In this document: piece after piece, positions 54,286 to 64,000 of the stretch | Numbering within the stretch: the first letter of the stretch is position 1 | How the letters are laid out: each line of letters opens with the position of its first letter | NCBI RefSeq assembly: GCF_025370935.1 | Contig: NC_133479.1 | Location: forward strand, 17,963,239-18,027,238 | Length of the DNA stretch: 64,000 bases | Direction of reading: 5' to 3' | Origin: Choristoneura fumiferana | Taxonomy: Eukaryota; Arthropoda; Insecta; Lepidoptera; Tortricidae | Notes under the pieces: model-generated | Database searches by the model: none | What the model saw: only the letters and a program-made list of their open reading frames with translations | Told to the model about the DNA's origin: nothing | Program-made: the position numbers and the translations under genes

Positions 54286-57200
54286 TCCCCTACACAGACG
54301 AAGTCCAATAGTTTGTTAACGTGTAAGGCAGGGGACGGAGGGACTTCGAAACATAAGATGGGAAATGTATCCTATAACATTCTAACTAAGAGCGGATGGA
54401 AGCCGGGACAAAGTTTGGGAATCGGTGGAAGAGGACTAAATCGGCTTTTGAAAGCAAAATCACATGAAAGAGATGACAACTGTTGGTCGCTAACGAATAG
54501 TGTAGGAACCCTATTGGAAAATCAATTCGACCACGTAGTCGAGTGCGACGAAAAGGGTTCCGCGTGTGAGTTCTGTGATACGAGGCGGAAAGTGGTATAC
54601 ACTATTTTTCACGAGTTCGATGAGATAACTGACGTCGGCCACCACTACTCGTTACCTAAGTTACCTGAGATATGCGTGTGTTTGTACGGAAGGAGTATGA
54701 ATGCTCTTATTGACACTGGAAGCCAGATCAGTGGGATAACTAAAGAGTTGTATGACTCTATTCGGAGAGAAAAGGGCGAGTTACCTGAGATTGCCATCCC
54801 TACAATACAGGTACAAGGGGCGTTTGGATCACGGAGTGAAGGCTCGAATCGGTTGGTACTGATAGAGTTCAAATTAGGTAGTACTCTTGTTGAAGCACCG
54901 GTACTGATTATGCGAAGGCTACCTAGATCGTTGATACTCGGTTATGATTGGCTAGAGCGTGTAAAGGGGGTAGTAAATTGCGGTAGAGAACGGACGTTGA
55001 CAATAGAACATTTAGGAGTTAAATCCTACGTCAGACTGAATTCGGATTGCCAAGTCGAACGGTTAGGGGGAGAGTCGAACGCTGCCACGATTAACTCAAT
55101 AATAAAACAAGGCACGCGATCGATAGAACACTGCGGGTCGGTAGATAACTCGAAACATAGGGACAATGAAAGGTACCATTTAGACGATTCAAACTTAAGT
55201 AGCGAACAAAAGGAGCTGTTACTACCCGTGTTAGACAGACATTGTAAAGTGTTTGCGGACAAATTAGGGTTGACCGATAAGTACGAGCATGTCATAAAAC
55301 TAGTCGATGAAACACCTTTTGTTAAGCATAGCTACCCGGTACCGTTTGCGTATAGAGAGCAGGTAAAGGAAAAATTAGAAGAGCTAGAAGTGTTAGGAGT
55401 CATTCAGAGGGAAGCGACTCCGTATTGTAGCCCGCTTACATTTACAAAAAAACGCGACGGTTCAATAAGACTTTTATTAGACGCGCGCGAACTCAATAAA
55501 AAGATGGTAGGAGACGCGGGAGCACCACCACTTACATCCGAGATCTTGCAGTCTTTTAATGGGGTGAATTATATCAGTTTAATCGATTTAAGTAATGCTT
55601 ACTTTCAAATACCTCTACATCCTGATTCGAGGAAATATACAGGTTTCTCTTTTATGGGAAGGACTTATACTTACCGAGTTCTACCTCAAGGATTAAAGAC
55701 ATCAGTGGCAGGTTTCTCTAGGGCGATGGACTCAATACTAGCGGGAGTGCGAGAATTTTGTGTGAATTATTTAGATGATATCGTTGTATTTACCACAGGA
55801 GACGTTAAGTTGCATTTAGAACATCTAGATCGAGTATTGGATAGATTGGGATCCGCGGGATTAACGGGGAGTATAGAAAAGTGTCGATTCTTATGTGTAG
55901 AAGTAAAACTATTGGGACACATAGTAAGTACTACCGGGGTGCGAATGGACCCAGACCGCGTAAAGGCAATATTGGATTTTCCCATACCTCGGACCATAAA
56001 ACAATTACGAGGGTTTTTGGGATTGATAAATTATTTCCGGAAATTCATTTCGAAATACAGCGAGGAAGTGAGGCCTATGTGTGACCTATTAAAACAAAAT
56101 ACAAAGTGGTCATGGACACAGGAAATAAACGTATGTTTTGAAAGAGTTAAAGGCTTATTTGTAGATACCATAATCCTCGCACATCCTAATCCAAGGGAGA
56201 CCTATTATTTGCAAACTGATAGCAGTAATTTAGGCATTTCGGGGTATGTCTATCAACTGACGGACGAAGACGAGGAAAGGGTCATTGGGTTCTGTAGTAA
56301 ATCTTTATCTGAGACAGAACGCAGGTGGACAGTTACTGAACAAGAACTGTGGGCCATCATTTACAGTTTGTCGAAATTCGAGACATATCTGAGGGGAGCT
56401 CGGTTAGTAATTAGGACTGACCATAAGAGTTTGATATTTTTACAATCATGTAAACTACTTAGCGCGCGAATGATACGTTGGGTGCATTACATAGGTCGAT
56501 TCGATTATACAGTAGAACACGTGAAAGGTCGATTAAATGTCGTAGCAGATGTGCTATCCCGACACATAGAAGGAACGACAGATGTATTAACTAACAAGAC
56601 CACGGGGCCTGAGATGAATTTATTCAAGGTACCATTAGGACGAATAGTTAAAGAACGATGGAAGGAAATAGGTAGTATTCAAAAACGCGATCGGTGCGCC
56701 AGCGAGATAATTGATCGGGTAAAGGTCGTAGGGACACCCGAGTCTAAGCATTATGTATTCGAAGGAGGAGTTCTGTATAGGGTGGACGTACGTACGGGCA
56801 CATTAAGATTATATATCCCCGAGGAATTACAACACGACTTGATTACTAGCATACACGAGGAGATAGGACATTTCGGGCGGTATAAAGTTTATGCCTTGAT
56901 GAAACGTCGTTACTATTTCGCGAACATGTCTCGAGTAATAGGTCGGATTGTGAGGGCTTGTGATGTATGCCAGAAGTCAAAACATGCACTTGAAACACAC
57001 ACAGGGCCGATTAAAACCGTGATAGCGAGCGATATAGGAGAGCGAGTTTTTTGCGATATTTATGGACCTTTACCAGCGGGGCGATATGGGTATAAATATA
57101 TATTTGTAATACAAGACGCATATAGTAAATTAATCAGGCTATATCCATTGCGTCAAGCGAGTGGTAAGGCGACACTGACCTGTGTGAAGAAGTTCCATGA

Positions 57201-57861
57201 ACAGATCAAAGTTAGAACTTTATGTTCGGATAGAGGCACAAACTTCACATCGGCGATTTTCGAGTCAGGTGTCAGGCAGTTAGGTATCGAGTTAACACAC
57301 ACATCTGTTAGAAATCCGCGCCCGAATTCTACAGAGCGAGTTAACAAAATCTTAGGAAGGCTATTTAGAACATACTGCGACCAGTCACACCGTTCTTGGG
57401 TAGATTTATTACCGAATATAGAAGACTGCTACAATCAGGTAGTACACACTACAACAGGGTACGCACCGAATGAAATAATATGGGGTACTAGAGTTCGACT
57501 AAATACTGATTTTGATAGAGGTATAGAAATAGGAATCGAACGGCAACCGGAGTCATTAGACCAGATTCGGCAGCGAGCACGTCAAAATATACTCAAGGCC
57601 GCGGCAGAAAGGGAATTTCACTATAATAAAAATCATAAACTAATTCGGTTCGAAATAGGAGATCTCGTAAAACTAAAAACTTTTGCAAAATCCGACGCTG
57701 ATAAGAAGATAACAAAAAAATTCATGCGTCTATACGAAGGACCCTTCACGGTTGGAGCGGTACCTTACGATAATGTATACACCTTGATCGATTTACAAAC
57801 ACAACGGGTAAAAGGAAATTTCAATGCTATTCACCTGTTCCCTTATTACGTAAACAAATAA
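54283..57861 (+). CDS. Pol polyprotein: G-patch-like, protease, RT, RNase H, integrase (1192 aa)
   Basis: Uninterrupted. Residues 31-56 (YNILTKSGWKPGQSLGIGGR, then GLNRLL) fit a G-patch. The aspartic protease has ALIDTGSQISGI with D144 and a ILGYDWL flap/end motif at 218-224. RT: LIDLSNAYFQI (433-443, D435), LPQGLKTSVAGFSRAM (467-482), VNYLDDIVV (D498, D499). RNase H: D646 in LQTDSSN, E687 in TVTEQELW, D713 in RTDHKSL, D756 in NVVADVLSR. Integrase: zinc site H858-x4-H863 and C893-x2-C896. The catalytic triad is D925, D983 and E1018 (35-residue D-E spacing). A C-terminal module FEIGDLVKLK ... YEGPFTVGAV ... VYTLIDL follows (1123-1170). All catalytic residues are present, so the enzyme set looks competent. 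Confidence 0.95.
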   Translation: MSPTQTKSNSLLTCKAGDGGTSKHKMGNVSYNILTKSGWKPGQSLGIGGRGLNRLLKAKSHERDDNCWSLTNSVGTLLENQFDHVVECDEKGSACEFCDTRRKVVYTIFHEFDEITDVGHHYSLPKLPEICVCLYGRSMNALIDTGSQISGITKELYDSIRREKGELPEIAIPTIQVQGAFGSRSEGSNRLVLIEFKLGSTLVEAPVLIMRRLPRSLILGYDWLERVKGVVNCGRERTLTIEHLGVKSYVRLNSDCQVERLGGESNAATINSIIKQGTRSIEHCGSVDNSKHRDNERYHLDDSNLSSEQKELLLPVLDRHCKVFADKLGLTDKYEHVIKLVDETPFVKHSYPVPFAYREQVKEKLEELEVLGVIQREATPYCSPLTFTKKRDGSIRLLLDARELNKKMVGDAGAPPLTSEILQSFNGVNYISLIDLSNAYFQIPLHPDSRKYTGFSFMGRTYTYRVLPQGLKTSVAGFSRAMDSILAGVREFCVNYLDDIVVFTTGDVKLHLEHLDRVLDRLGSAGLTGSIEKCRFLCVEVKLLGHIVSTTGVRMDPDRVKAILDFPIPRTIKQLRGFLGLINYFRKFISKYSEEVRPMCDLLKQNTKWSWTQEINVCFERVKGLFVDTIILAHPNPRETYYLQTDSSNLGISGYVYQLTDEDEERVIGFCSKSLSETERRWTVTEQELWAIIYSLSKFETYLRGARLVIRTDHKSLIFLQSCKLLSARMIRWVHYIGRFDYTVEHVKGRLNVVADVLSRHIEGTTDVLTNKTTGPEMNLFKVPLGRIVKERWKEIGSIQKRDRCASEIIDRVKVVGTPESKHYVFEGGVLYRVDVRTGTLRLYIPEELQHDLITSIHEEIGHFGRYKVYALMKRRYYFANMSRVIGRIVRACDVCQKSKHALETHTGPIKTVIASDIGERVFCDIYGPLPAGRYGYKYIFVIQDAYSKLIRLYPLRQASGKATLTCVKKFHEQIKVRTLCSDRGTNFTSAIFESGVRQLGIELTHTSVRNPRPNSTERVNKILGRLFRTYCDQSHRSWVDLLPNIEDCYNQVVHTTTGYAPNEIIWGTRVRLNTDFDRGIEIGIERQPESLDQIRQRARQNILKAAAEREFHYNKNHKLIRFEIGDLVKLKTFAKSDADKKITKKFMRLYEGPFTVGAVPYDNVYTLIDLQTQRVKGNFNAIHLFPYYVNK

Positions 57862-58138
57862 CGGACAATGACCTAGTGGCGCAAGAGTGACAGGTACTTA
57901 AAAATGCAAGCGCCATCACAAAAAAAAAAAGGGGACAACCGAAAGGGAAGACGAGCTATTGTCCTTTTGAGAGTTAGAATAGACGGGCGTGAGAAACATA
58001 GTATTGGCGTGAGAAATTTAATTATTATGCACATGCTGAGTATGGGATTAGTAGAGGAAATATATTTTGAAACGAATTTGCTTATAGAGGTAAGAGTGAG
58101 AATAGTTGTAGATGTTTCAAAATCTATTTGGGGGAGTG
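57862..58138 (+). other. Short 3' untranslated region and polypurine tract
   Basis: No env. A small frame from ATG 57904 runs into the LTR (83 codons, very basic start QAPSQKKKGDNRKGRR); no family recognised, probably chance. The purine-rich TTTGGGGGAGTG (58127-58138) directly before the 3' LTR is the likely polypurine tract. Confidence 0.65.
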
Positions 58139-61100
58139 TGAGGTGGTTCACGTAGATCGTCCCGCATATTCTCTTATAAATAGATAGAAATAAAAGAATA
58201 ATCTCAGAATCAAATTTTAAAAGATCATGTCCACATGTTTTAGAAAGTTACCCGTGGCCCTGAGAATTCCAAGTAAAGACAAAAGTTTAGTTTTAACAAA
58301 AAGTTTAAAAGGCAATTTAGACACAGAAATTCGACCCTTTCCAAAAGGGCAAGCAATAAAATACAAATAGACATATTCAACTCTTAAGGAACAAGTGTAA
58401 ACAAAGGCCCTTATGCAATCTTTCGTGGAATAGCAACAAATAATGACTTCCTTCTTGTCAAACGAGACGTGATAAATGACCGCAAGGCATAGTGACATAA
58501 AAAAATCAAACATCAGAGAATTTAAGGGTGGGCTACGCCCAAAAGTATACTTAACAGCCAATCACAGAGACGACGAATGTCATCCGCAAATGGGATGAAC
58601 AGATTACTCGCGGGAAAATTTTAAAATTTCAGAAAGCCGCCTACAGCACTGGAGGGTTTGTTCCTAGACAAGAGAGTGGGGAAGGTCGCAGGAGGAGAGA
58701 AAGGGATTCGGTCTCTAGAGCTCTCGAGGAACGGTGCTGGAGAGAAATTGTACAGTGATATCTAATTGTGTTGGTCTTGATTTTCTAAAAATCAATCGTG
58801 TCAGCTAGAGTTTTGTTTCAATCCTGAAAGTCTATAAAATAGCTAGGAGTGGTTAAGTCGAGGTAAACTGGAAATTCGGTAAAGTACCAAATTTTATAAA
58901 TATATTTTCCTTAACAAACACGATCGGCCAAGACTCGATATTTCCTTTCAAGACATTACCAATTCGAAAGATGAGTTCAAAGGAGACATTATGCCTGTAT
59001 GATAACAAAGTCCAAAAAGGACTTGTAAAGGAATGGAATGTATATATGTATTGTGCATTGATTTTAATTACGATATTTGTCATATGTGTGAAGTTATGGA
59101 CCGGGCGATATCGCCGTAGAAATTACTGGCCGGGAGGCCATACAATTGAGGCCTATTCAAGAGCTATAAATGGTCAGGATAAATTAAAAGTAAGGTAAAT
59201 AAAGGGTACCTATGGCCTACCGTGTTTGAGTTTGTGGTAGGGATGTTGATGATACTAAACTATAAAAGTACGTACATAGGTACTTAATTTTGTGAAGTGA
59301 TTATGGAGCCTTGTGAACGTCCTTGATTTGATCGTTAAAATTCCGAATTATTTTGGGATGTTTTGTTAAAGCCTTAGACGTGTTAACGTAATTATTTTAT
59401 GACATACTTTGGAATAGATTCCTTAGTTGACTATTTAGATACCACAAACCTTGTCGTATTAACTAACGAACGATTTAGATTTGACTATGCCAATAAAGAC
59501 AATGGTCCATACTATTTTGTTATATTGTAGAGTATGATTTATCTTTTCTTTTCTTGTGTATATTTTGTTCTTTGTCTAAGTTCTTTATGCATGTGTGTGT
59601 GTGTGTACCCTAGTATAGAGACAGCCAGAAGGGTTTTTCATTTGGACATTCGTTTTCCCTTCTACTTTAGCTTGGCTTAGGAACTGAATGTCTGGCCTGC
59701 CATTGTGTCGTATAAGACCAATGAAGGTTTAATTAATCGATCAGTTTCGTTTTGGTCTTTCATTTCTTCCCAAGTGTTTTGGGTTTATTAATGATTTTAA
59801 TAAAAATATATAAACTACAATTTATTTCATTTGGTATTCGTATATAAATTCCTTATCCCTTTCGGAATGAATTAATAATGGAGGTCCATAACTTATTTCT
59901 AGTAAAGTGATTTCACCGAGTAACCTTTTGTTGAGAGACCGAGGTAGTATTTACTTCGTGCCTAAGTAACGTCCATTGTTGAATTTTTCCCTAAACACAC
60001 TCAATCATTATTCCCGTTATGTCGAGGAGAGTTCTAACATTTTCTATATACGTCAGTGAGATTGAATCACGCTAATACAAATAAATTCAAAGGGAATACA
60101 AGTGTGTTCACAACCTGGTCACTAGTGAGAGAATAGGCCTCTTTAAGGCCGACTTGAGTAAATGCTCGATGCTATACCTATTGAGTGGTGGCTAACAAGA
60201 GTGTAATGCCTAACGAGATATTATTTGATATTATTTGAGAGTCGAAGAGTTGAGTACATTAACGAAGTCAGGCAGTAGCCGATATCTATCATGAACGTGA
60301 ATTTCGAGTCTACGACGTGTACGAGGGGACACCCGATAAGTATACAATTCTTTCTTTTAATGATGCACAAACTAGACGTCTGAGAGTGAGACTAGTGTTT
60401 CAGTAGTATTATTTTTCCGATGTTTGGGCACTGGAAAGGTGGCGGAGAAAAAGAAGCCGGGAGACTTTTGATTATATAAATTTCAGTACATATCTCGATA
60501 ACAGGCAGCGGCGGTTTCTGGGCACACGCATACACGCCATGTCTTATGCAGCTGACCTCCGACCTTGGTTTGGCCAAACCAAATATATCACATATTGAAT
60601 AATAATTGAATAAAACCATGGTACTTGGGGGAGGCTTTATGCCTAAGAAAAGATCACACCTTACGAGGATGTGCAATTATAAACGCTTCTCAGCGAAAGG
60701 AGGTCAGAACTGCCCCCCGATAACTTGACTTTCAAGGCCATATACTGGCGTAGGGTTCCCCCGTGTCAGAGTGAGACCGGTTGTTCTGGTGAGATGTACA
60801 AATGCCTCACATAAAGTTTCATGACCATCTATCACAAAAGCCGATCGCGTATCTTGAGTGCATATAAAATCATATAAAGGTAGTCTCACTACCTTGAACA
60901 GTATCTTCATTGATTTCAATATTCTCACTACCTTGTTACTGATAAAAACCCGTTTAACGTAATCCGGCTGAATGATTGATATTCCTGATTCTTTATTTAT
61001 CCAGAAAGTGTACTGCGTAAATCACTGTGCAACTAAATAAAAATTACTGCTTTTACTGAAGTGTACCCAAACTCCGGGAATGATCCTGAAAATTTCTAGG

Positions 61101-61160
61101 ACACTCTCTTATATTTATAAATATATAAATAGACGATCACGTACGGCTCGTACCATCACA
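58139..61160 (+). repeat. 3' LTR (3022 bp)
   Basis: Near-identical partner of 49509-52531. Differences are mainly homopolymer-length changes plus some substitutions (for example ACAGAG/ACCGAG near 51295/59915). Ends CATCACA then GTAC. Confidence 0.95.
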
Positions 61161-62739
61161 GTACTATGTACTTTCACACACACACACAAAAATCACGCCT
61201 GTATTCCCAAATGGGGTAGGCAGAGCACACGAAACGTTACCGCTTCGGAGCCACTTTTAGCAATTGTAATAGCAATGTACTTTCATGGTGGCTCATATTA
61301 AAACCAAACATGCCTATACTTACGTCGCTAAAAACGGTTCTTTGTTAAATGCGAAGTCGTACTAAACGGACTACACTGTAGTATCAAAATATTTATATTA
61401 CCTATAATGAATGAGAGGTTGAATTAGTTAATTAGTTTTAGAATGAATGGTTTCTTGGCTTAAGTCCTTATCCGTTTAGCATCTAGACAATGTGTTTGCT
61501 TACTAGATCAGAATCAAGAAAGCATTTGCAAAAAAAAAATTACATCCGACCGCGACCATGCCCGATGGTATGCAAATGCGTAGCATGTTTGCTAAGTAAA
61601 TATCCATTAATCACAATCTGGCAAGTAAAGATTTATCGCTATATAGCACGAAAATTTCTCCAACTTTAATACCTTAGAGGGGAAAAATTCTAAAAGTATC
61701 CCTTTCTCTTCACGCCCAGGGCAGATCTGCTGGAATTTTGACGGAAATCTTTTCCGTAGTAAAATACTTTTTAGCGTTCCGTACCCGAAGGGTACTCAAA
61801 TTCAAATTCAAGTCATTTATTAAGTAAATAAGCCGCAATGGGCACTTTTACACGTCATTTTTAAACTACCAGCGCTTTCGGAAGGACCATAATTGCCAAG
61901 AAGAATACGCCGCAAGAACCTTGGCATAAAGACATTTTTACAAAATAAAATAATTACAAATAAAATACTTAAAAACTACAGTAATGACCAAATAATAATA
62001 ATAATAATACTGGGATGTATGGGGTCCCTTAGTTACAAAACGAAACGCTAACTATATTTAAGTTCAGTGGAAGTGTAGAATGCTTCCACCGTCATAAATA
62101 AAATAAAAATAATAATAATTTAATTCTGAAATATACATTTCAGGTCAAGTAACCATTAAGCTTTTGGATTCCGAAGGTAAGCTCACGTCTGCCGCCCACA
62201 AAGTTAGCTCACACGCACTCATGTCATGCTCTGAAAGCAGAGCGGTACCGAAGACATGGTATTGTTTCCGTTCCCATAAGCTCTATGGGATCATCTTGGG
62301 AACTTCGACGTCGCGAGCCTGTGACTAGAAATTAAACTAAAAATATACAAGTTTAAAATCCATAAGCTTAACAATATACAGACTTGAATATAATAAGTGG
62401 ATGTATAAAGTCCCTGACTTAATAATAAAATTCCTAATCTACATAATTCAGAGATGTATATAGTCTCTAAATGTCAAAGTAAACTAATTAATTAAATTAA
62501 TTCAAATATTCAATCTTCAGAGGTGTAAAAAGCCTCCAATGTCAAAAATTAATAATAATTAAGCATTAAAATAAAGAGATAGAGATGTATAAGGTTTCCA
62601 AATGTCAAACAAATAAATATTTTGAAATTAAATTCTGCAACGCGGACAACGGCAACAGAACCAGAAACTAGACACGAAATGCGCCGGGACACTGCCAAGT
62701 CACACTTCACAACACTATACAATACAAATACACCGACAT

Positions 62740-62741
<2 letters not shown>

Positions 62742-62800
<59 letters not shown>
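62742..62800 (+). repeat. (CA)n microsatellite
   Basis: About 29 CA units, absent at the corresponding place (near 4843) in copy 1. Confidence 0.95.
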
Positions 62801-62804
<4 letters not shown>

Positions 62805-63469
62805 ACGTACATCACATCACACATCAACATCCTAATTTTCATCGGTTTTAATCGGTAAAAACGAAAACACTATTACTAAGACTTCGCTCTCCGTCCGTCT
62901 GTCACCAGGCTGTATCTCATGAACCGTGATAGTAAGACAGTTGAAATTTTCACAGATTATGTATAACTGTGGCCGCTATACTAAAAAACAGAATGAAATA
63001 AATATTTTAGGCGGGCTCCCATACAACAAAAGTGATTTTTTGCCGTTTCGGCCTTCAAACTAACTCGTTCATCTATTGCTTACTTTCCAGCCTCTACAAC
63101 AATGTACAATTGTCGTTGACTTCTCCGGATTGCTTAACGAAAACCTATACACACTACTGATACTGACAGTACAAAACCCCGATCCAATCACCGAAAACCG
63201 ATCAATTAGAAGGTCAAACCACGCCGGCTTTATCAACAACCAATCTATTGTACGAGACAATGCCCCGTTAAGAAGGGCGGGGTTCCGTCGCGGACCCTTG
63301 TTAGGGTCTCAAGGGTACTCTGCAACCCTCGACGAGCGAAAATGTATGTGGAACCAGAATTTCAACAGTCAAGTGCTGTGTTTGAGATTATGAATAACAA
63401 AGGAGGCCGTCATGGCAACAGTGTTTTTTAGATGAGGCCTGAGTAGGTATTGTATGTTGTAAAAGTTCT

Positions 63470-63662
63470 CAAAAGGAGACGGTGGATCGGCAAGCACAGC
63501 GTAGGACGTCTACCAACGAGATGGCAGGATGACCTGGTAAAAGCCGCGGGTTGACAGTGGGTTGTGGGACGGTTGCAGGCCGCTTCCAACCAAAGCAAAT
63601 GGAGGTCTATAGGGGAAGCCTATGGTCAAAGTAGACGTCCTACGGCTGATATGTTGAGCCGT
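63470..63662 (+). mobile_element. LINE 3' end (RTE-like), copy-2 counterpart
   Basis: Same block as 5655-5850, slightly better kept: AAGCACAGCGTAGGACGTCT ... GGTTGACAGTGGGTTGTGGG. Part of the duplicated segment. Confidence 0.7.
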
Positions 63663-64000
63663 TGCCTAAAGGTGCGATTCCATAGCTGAGTACCTGCAGC
63701 ACCATGCGATTTATTGCCTCCATGGCTTATAATCTACTAGCCCTTACCTTCAGGTTTGCACATGCAAATCATTACAAAATTTCCAATAATCACGTAGTCT
63801 TCAATGTGGTCAATGAAATTTTATTCATGGACATAATTGTCGATTTTGGTAACGCAAAAGATATGGAAGTTAAAATACTTCACGGTCTTTCACAGTCTAA
63901 ATACGTCCCACTGCAGGGCTAAGGCCTCCTCTCAAAGTTCGAGGGCTTGAGCTATAGTTCCAACGTAGGCCCGGAGCCGATTGGAAACTTTACACAACCC

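Larger units (their letters stand above)
49509..61160 (+). mobile_element. 11,652-bp Ty3/Gypsy-type LTR retrotransposon with ~3-kb LTRs
   Basis: LTRs run TGAGGTGG...CATCACA, 5' LTR 49509-52531 and 3' LTR 58139-61160, with target duplication GTAC (49505-49508, 61161-61164). Removing the element regenerates the sequence of copy 1 at 3247-3267. The internal region carries gag and pol with domain order protease-RT-RNase H-integrase, diagnostic of Ty3/Gypsy. There is no env-like ORF. LTRs are nearly identical, mostly differing by single-base indels, so insertion is recent. pol is intact; gag has a possible 5' frameshift. Confidence 0.97.
61165..64000 (+). repeat. Duplicated segment, copy 2, right piece (continues past window)
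   Basis: Matches about 3258-6169, again with scattered indels. It lacks the SINE-like insertion of copy 1 and has a CA microsatellite with a ~40-bp flank instead. The window ends inside a minus-strand SINE corresponding to 6067-6169. Confidence 0.9.

Noticed and set aside
57904..58155. Possible third ORF (env or accessory) after pol
   Set aside because: Only 83 codons, runs into the LTR, no signal peptide or membrane segment, basic low-complexity start.
62549..62842. 97-aa ORF with a long VCVCVC run
   Set aside because: Translation of the CA microsatellite.

Overview
This is a repeat-rich insect nuclear sequence, almost certainly from a moth or butterfly. The inference rests on repeat styles typical of lepidopteran genomes (tRNA-headed SINEs, short elements with Helitron-type ends, degenerate LINE 3' ends, foldback MITEs) and on eukaryotic split exons. 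There are no bacterial operons, rRNA genes or CRISPR arrays. Two runs of exactly 100 N (2895-2994, 48494-48593) are scaffold gaps.

Host gene: three + strand exons (11602-11749, 31922-32128, 44143-44271) have good splice sites, join in phase 0 and encode consecutive transmembrane segments that resemble the first membrane cassette of a transmembrane adenylyl cyclase. Introns are about 20.2 kb and 12.0 kb. The catalytic domains and the N-terminus are outside the window or not recognisable. The 3' part of exon 2, with its splice donor, is tandemly repeated about four more times in the following intron, and a 40-bp piece of exon 1 is duplicated about 225 bp downstream.

Mobile DNA by region: 1-2.7 kb is a decayed LINE with RT and RNase H remnants. 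3.0-6.2 kb is one copy of a ~3.1-kb duplicated segment. 8.1-9.1 kb holds foldback and long-TIR DNA elements. The first intron holds a pair of hAT-type MITEs with perfect 8-bp target duplications, several palindromic MITEs, a 5'-truncated LINE with an uninterrupted RT ORF (22583-23899), and a 3.07-kb non-autonomous LTR retrotransposon (28067-31138). The LTRs of that element carry four heat-shock-element-like arrays upstream of a TATA box. The second intron holds SINEs (one with a twin-priming inversion), tRNA-like sequences, an 838-bp palindrome and LINE 3' ends. 45.9-47.5 kb is another decayed LINE.

From 49.2 kb to the end is the second copy of the duplicated segment, interrupted by an 11.65-kb Ty3/Gypsy-type LTR retrotransposon (49509-61160). 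It has unusually long ~3.02-kb LTRs, a 4-bp target duplication (GTAC), a gag ORF, and an intact 1192-aa pol ORF that starts in a TAATG overlap with the gag stop and has a G-patch-like motif before the protease. Copy 1 of the segment preserves the empty insertion site.

The most interesting signals are: (i) the heat-shock-element LTR in sense orientation just upstream of exon 2, with its own consensus splice donor, so a heat-inducible chimeric cyclase transcript is testable; (ii) the giant LTR element with stop-start gag/pol coupling and G-patch; (iii) a dispersed repeat family with hammerhead-ribozyme-like cores; (iv) the tandemly repeated exon 2 tail. All identifications were made by reading the sequence; no database search was run.
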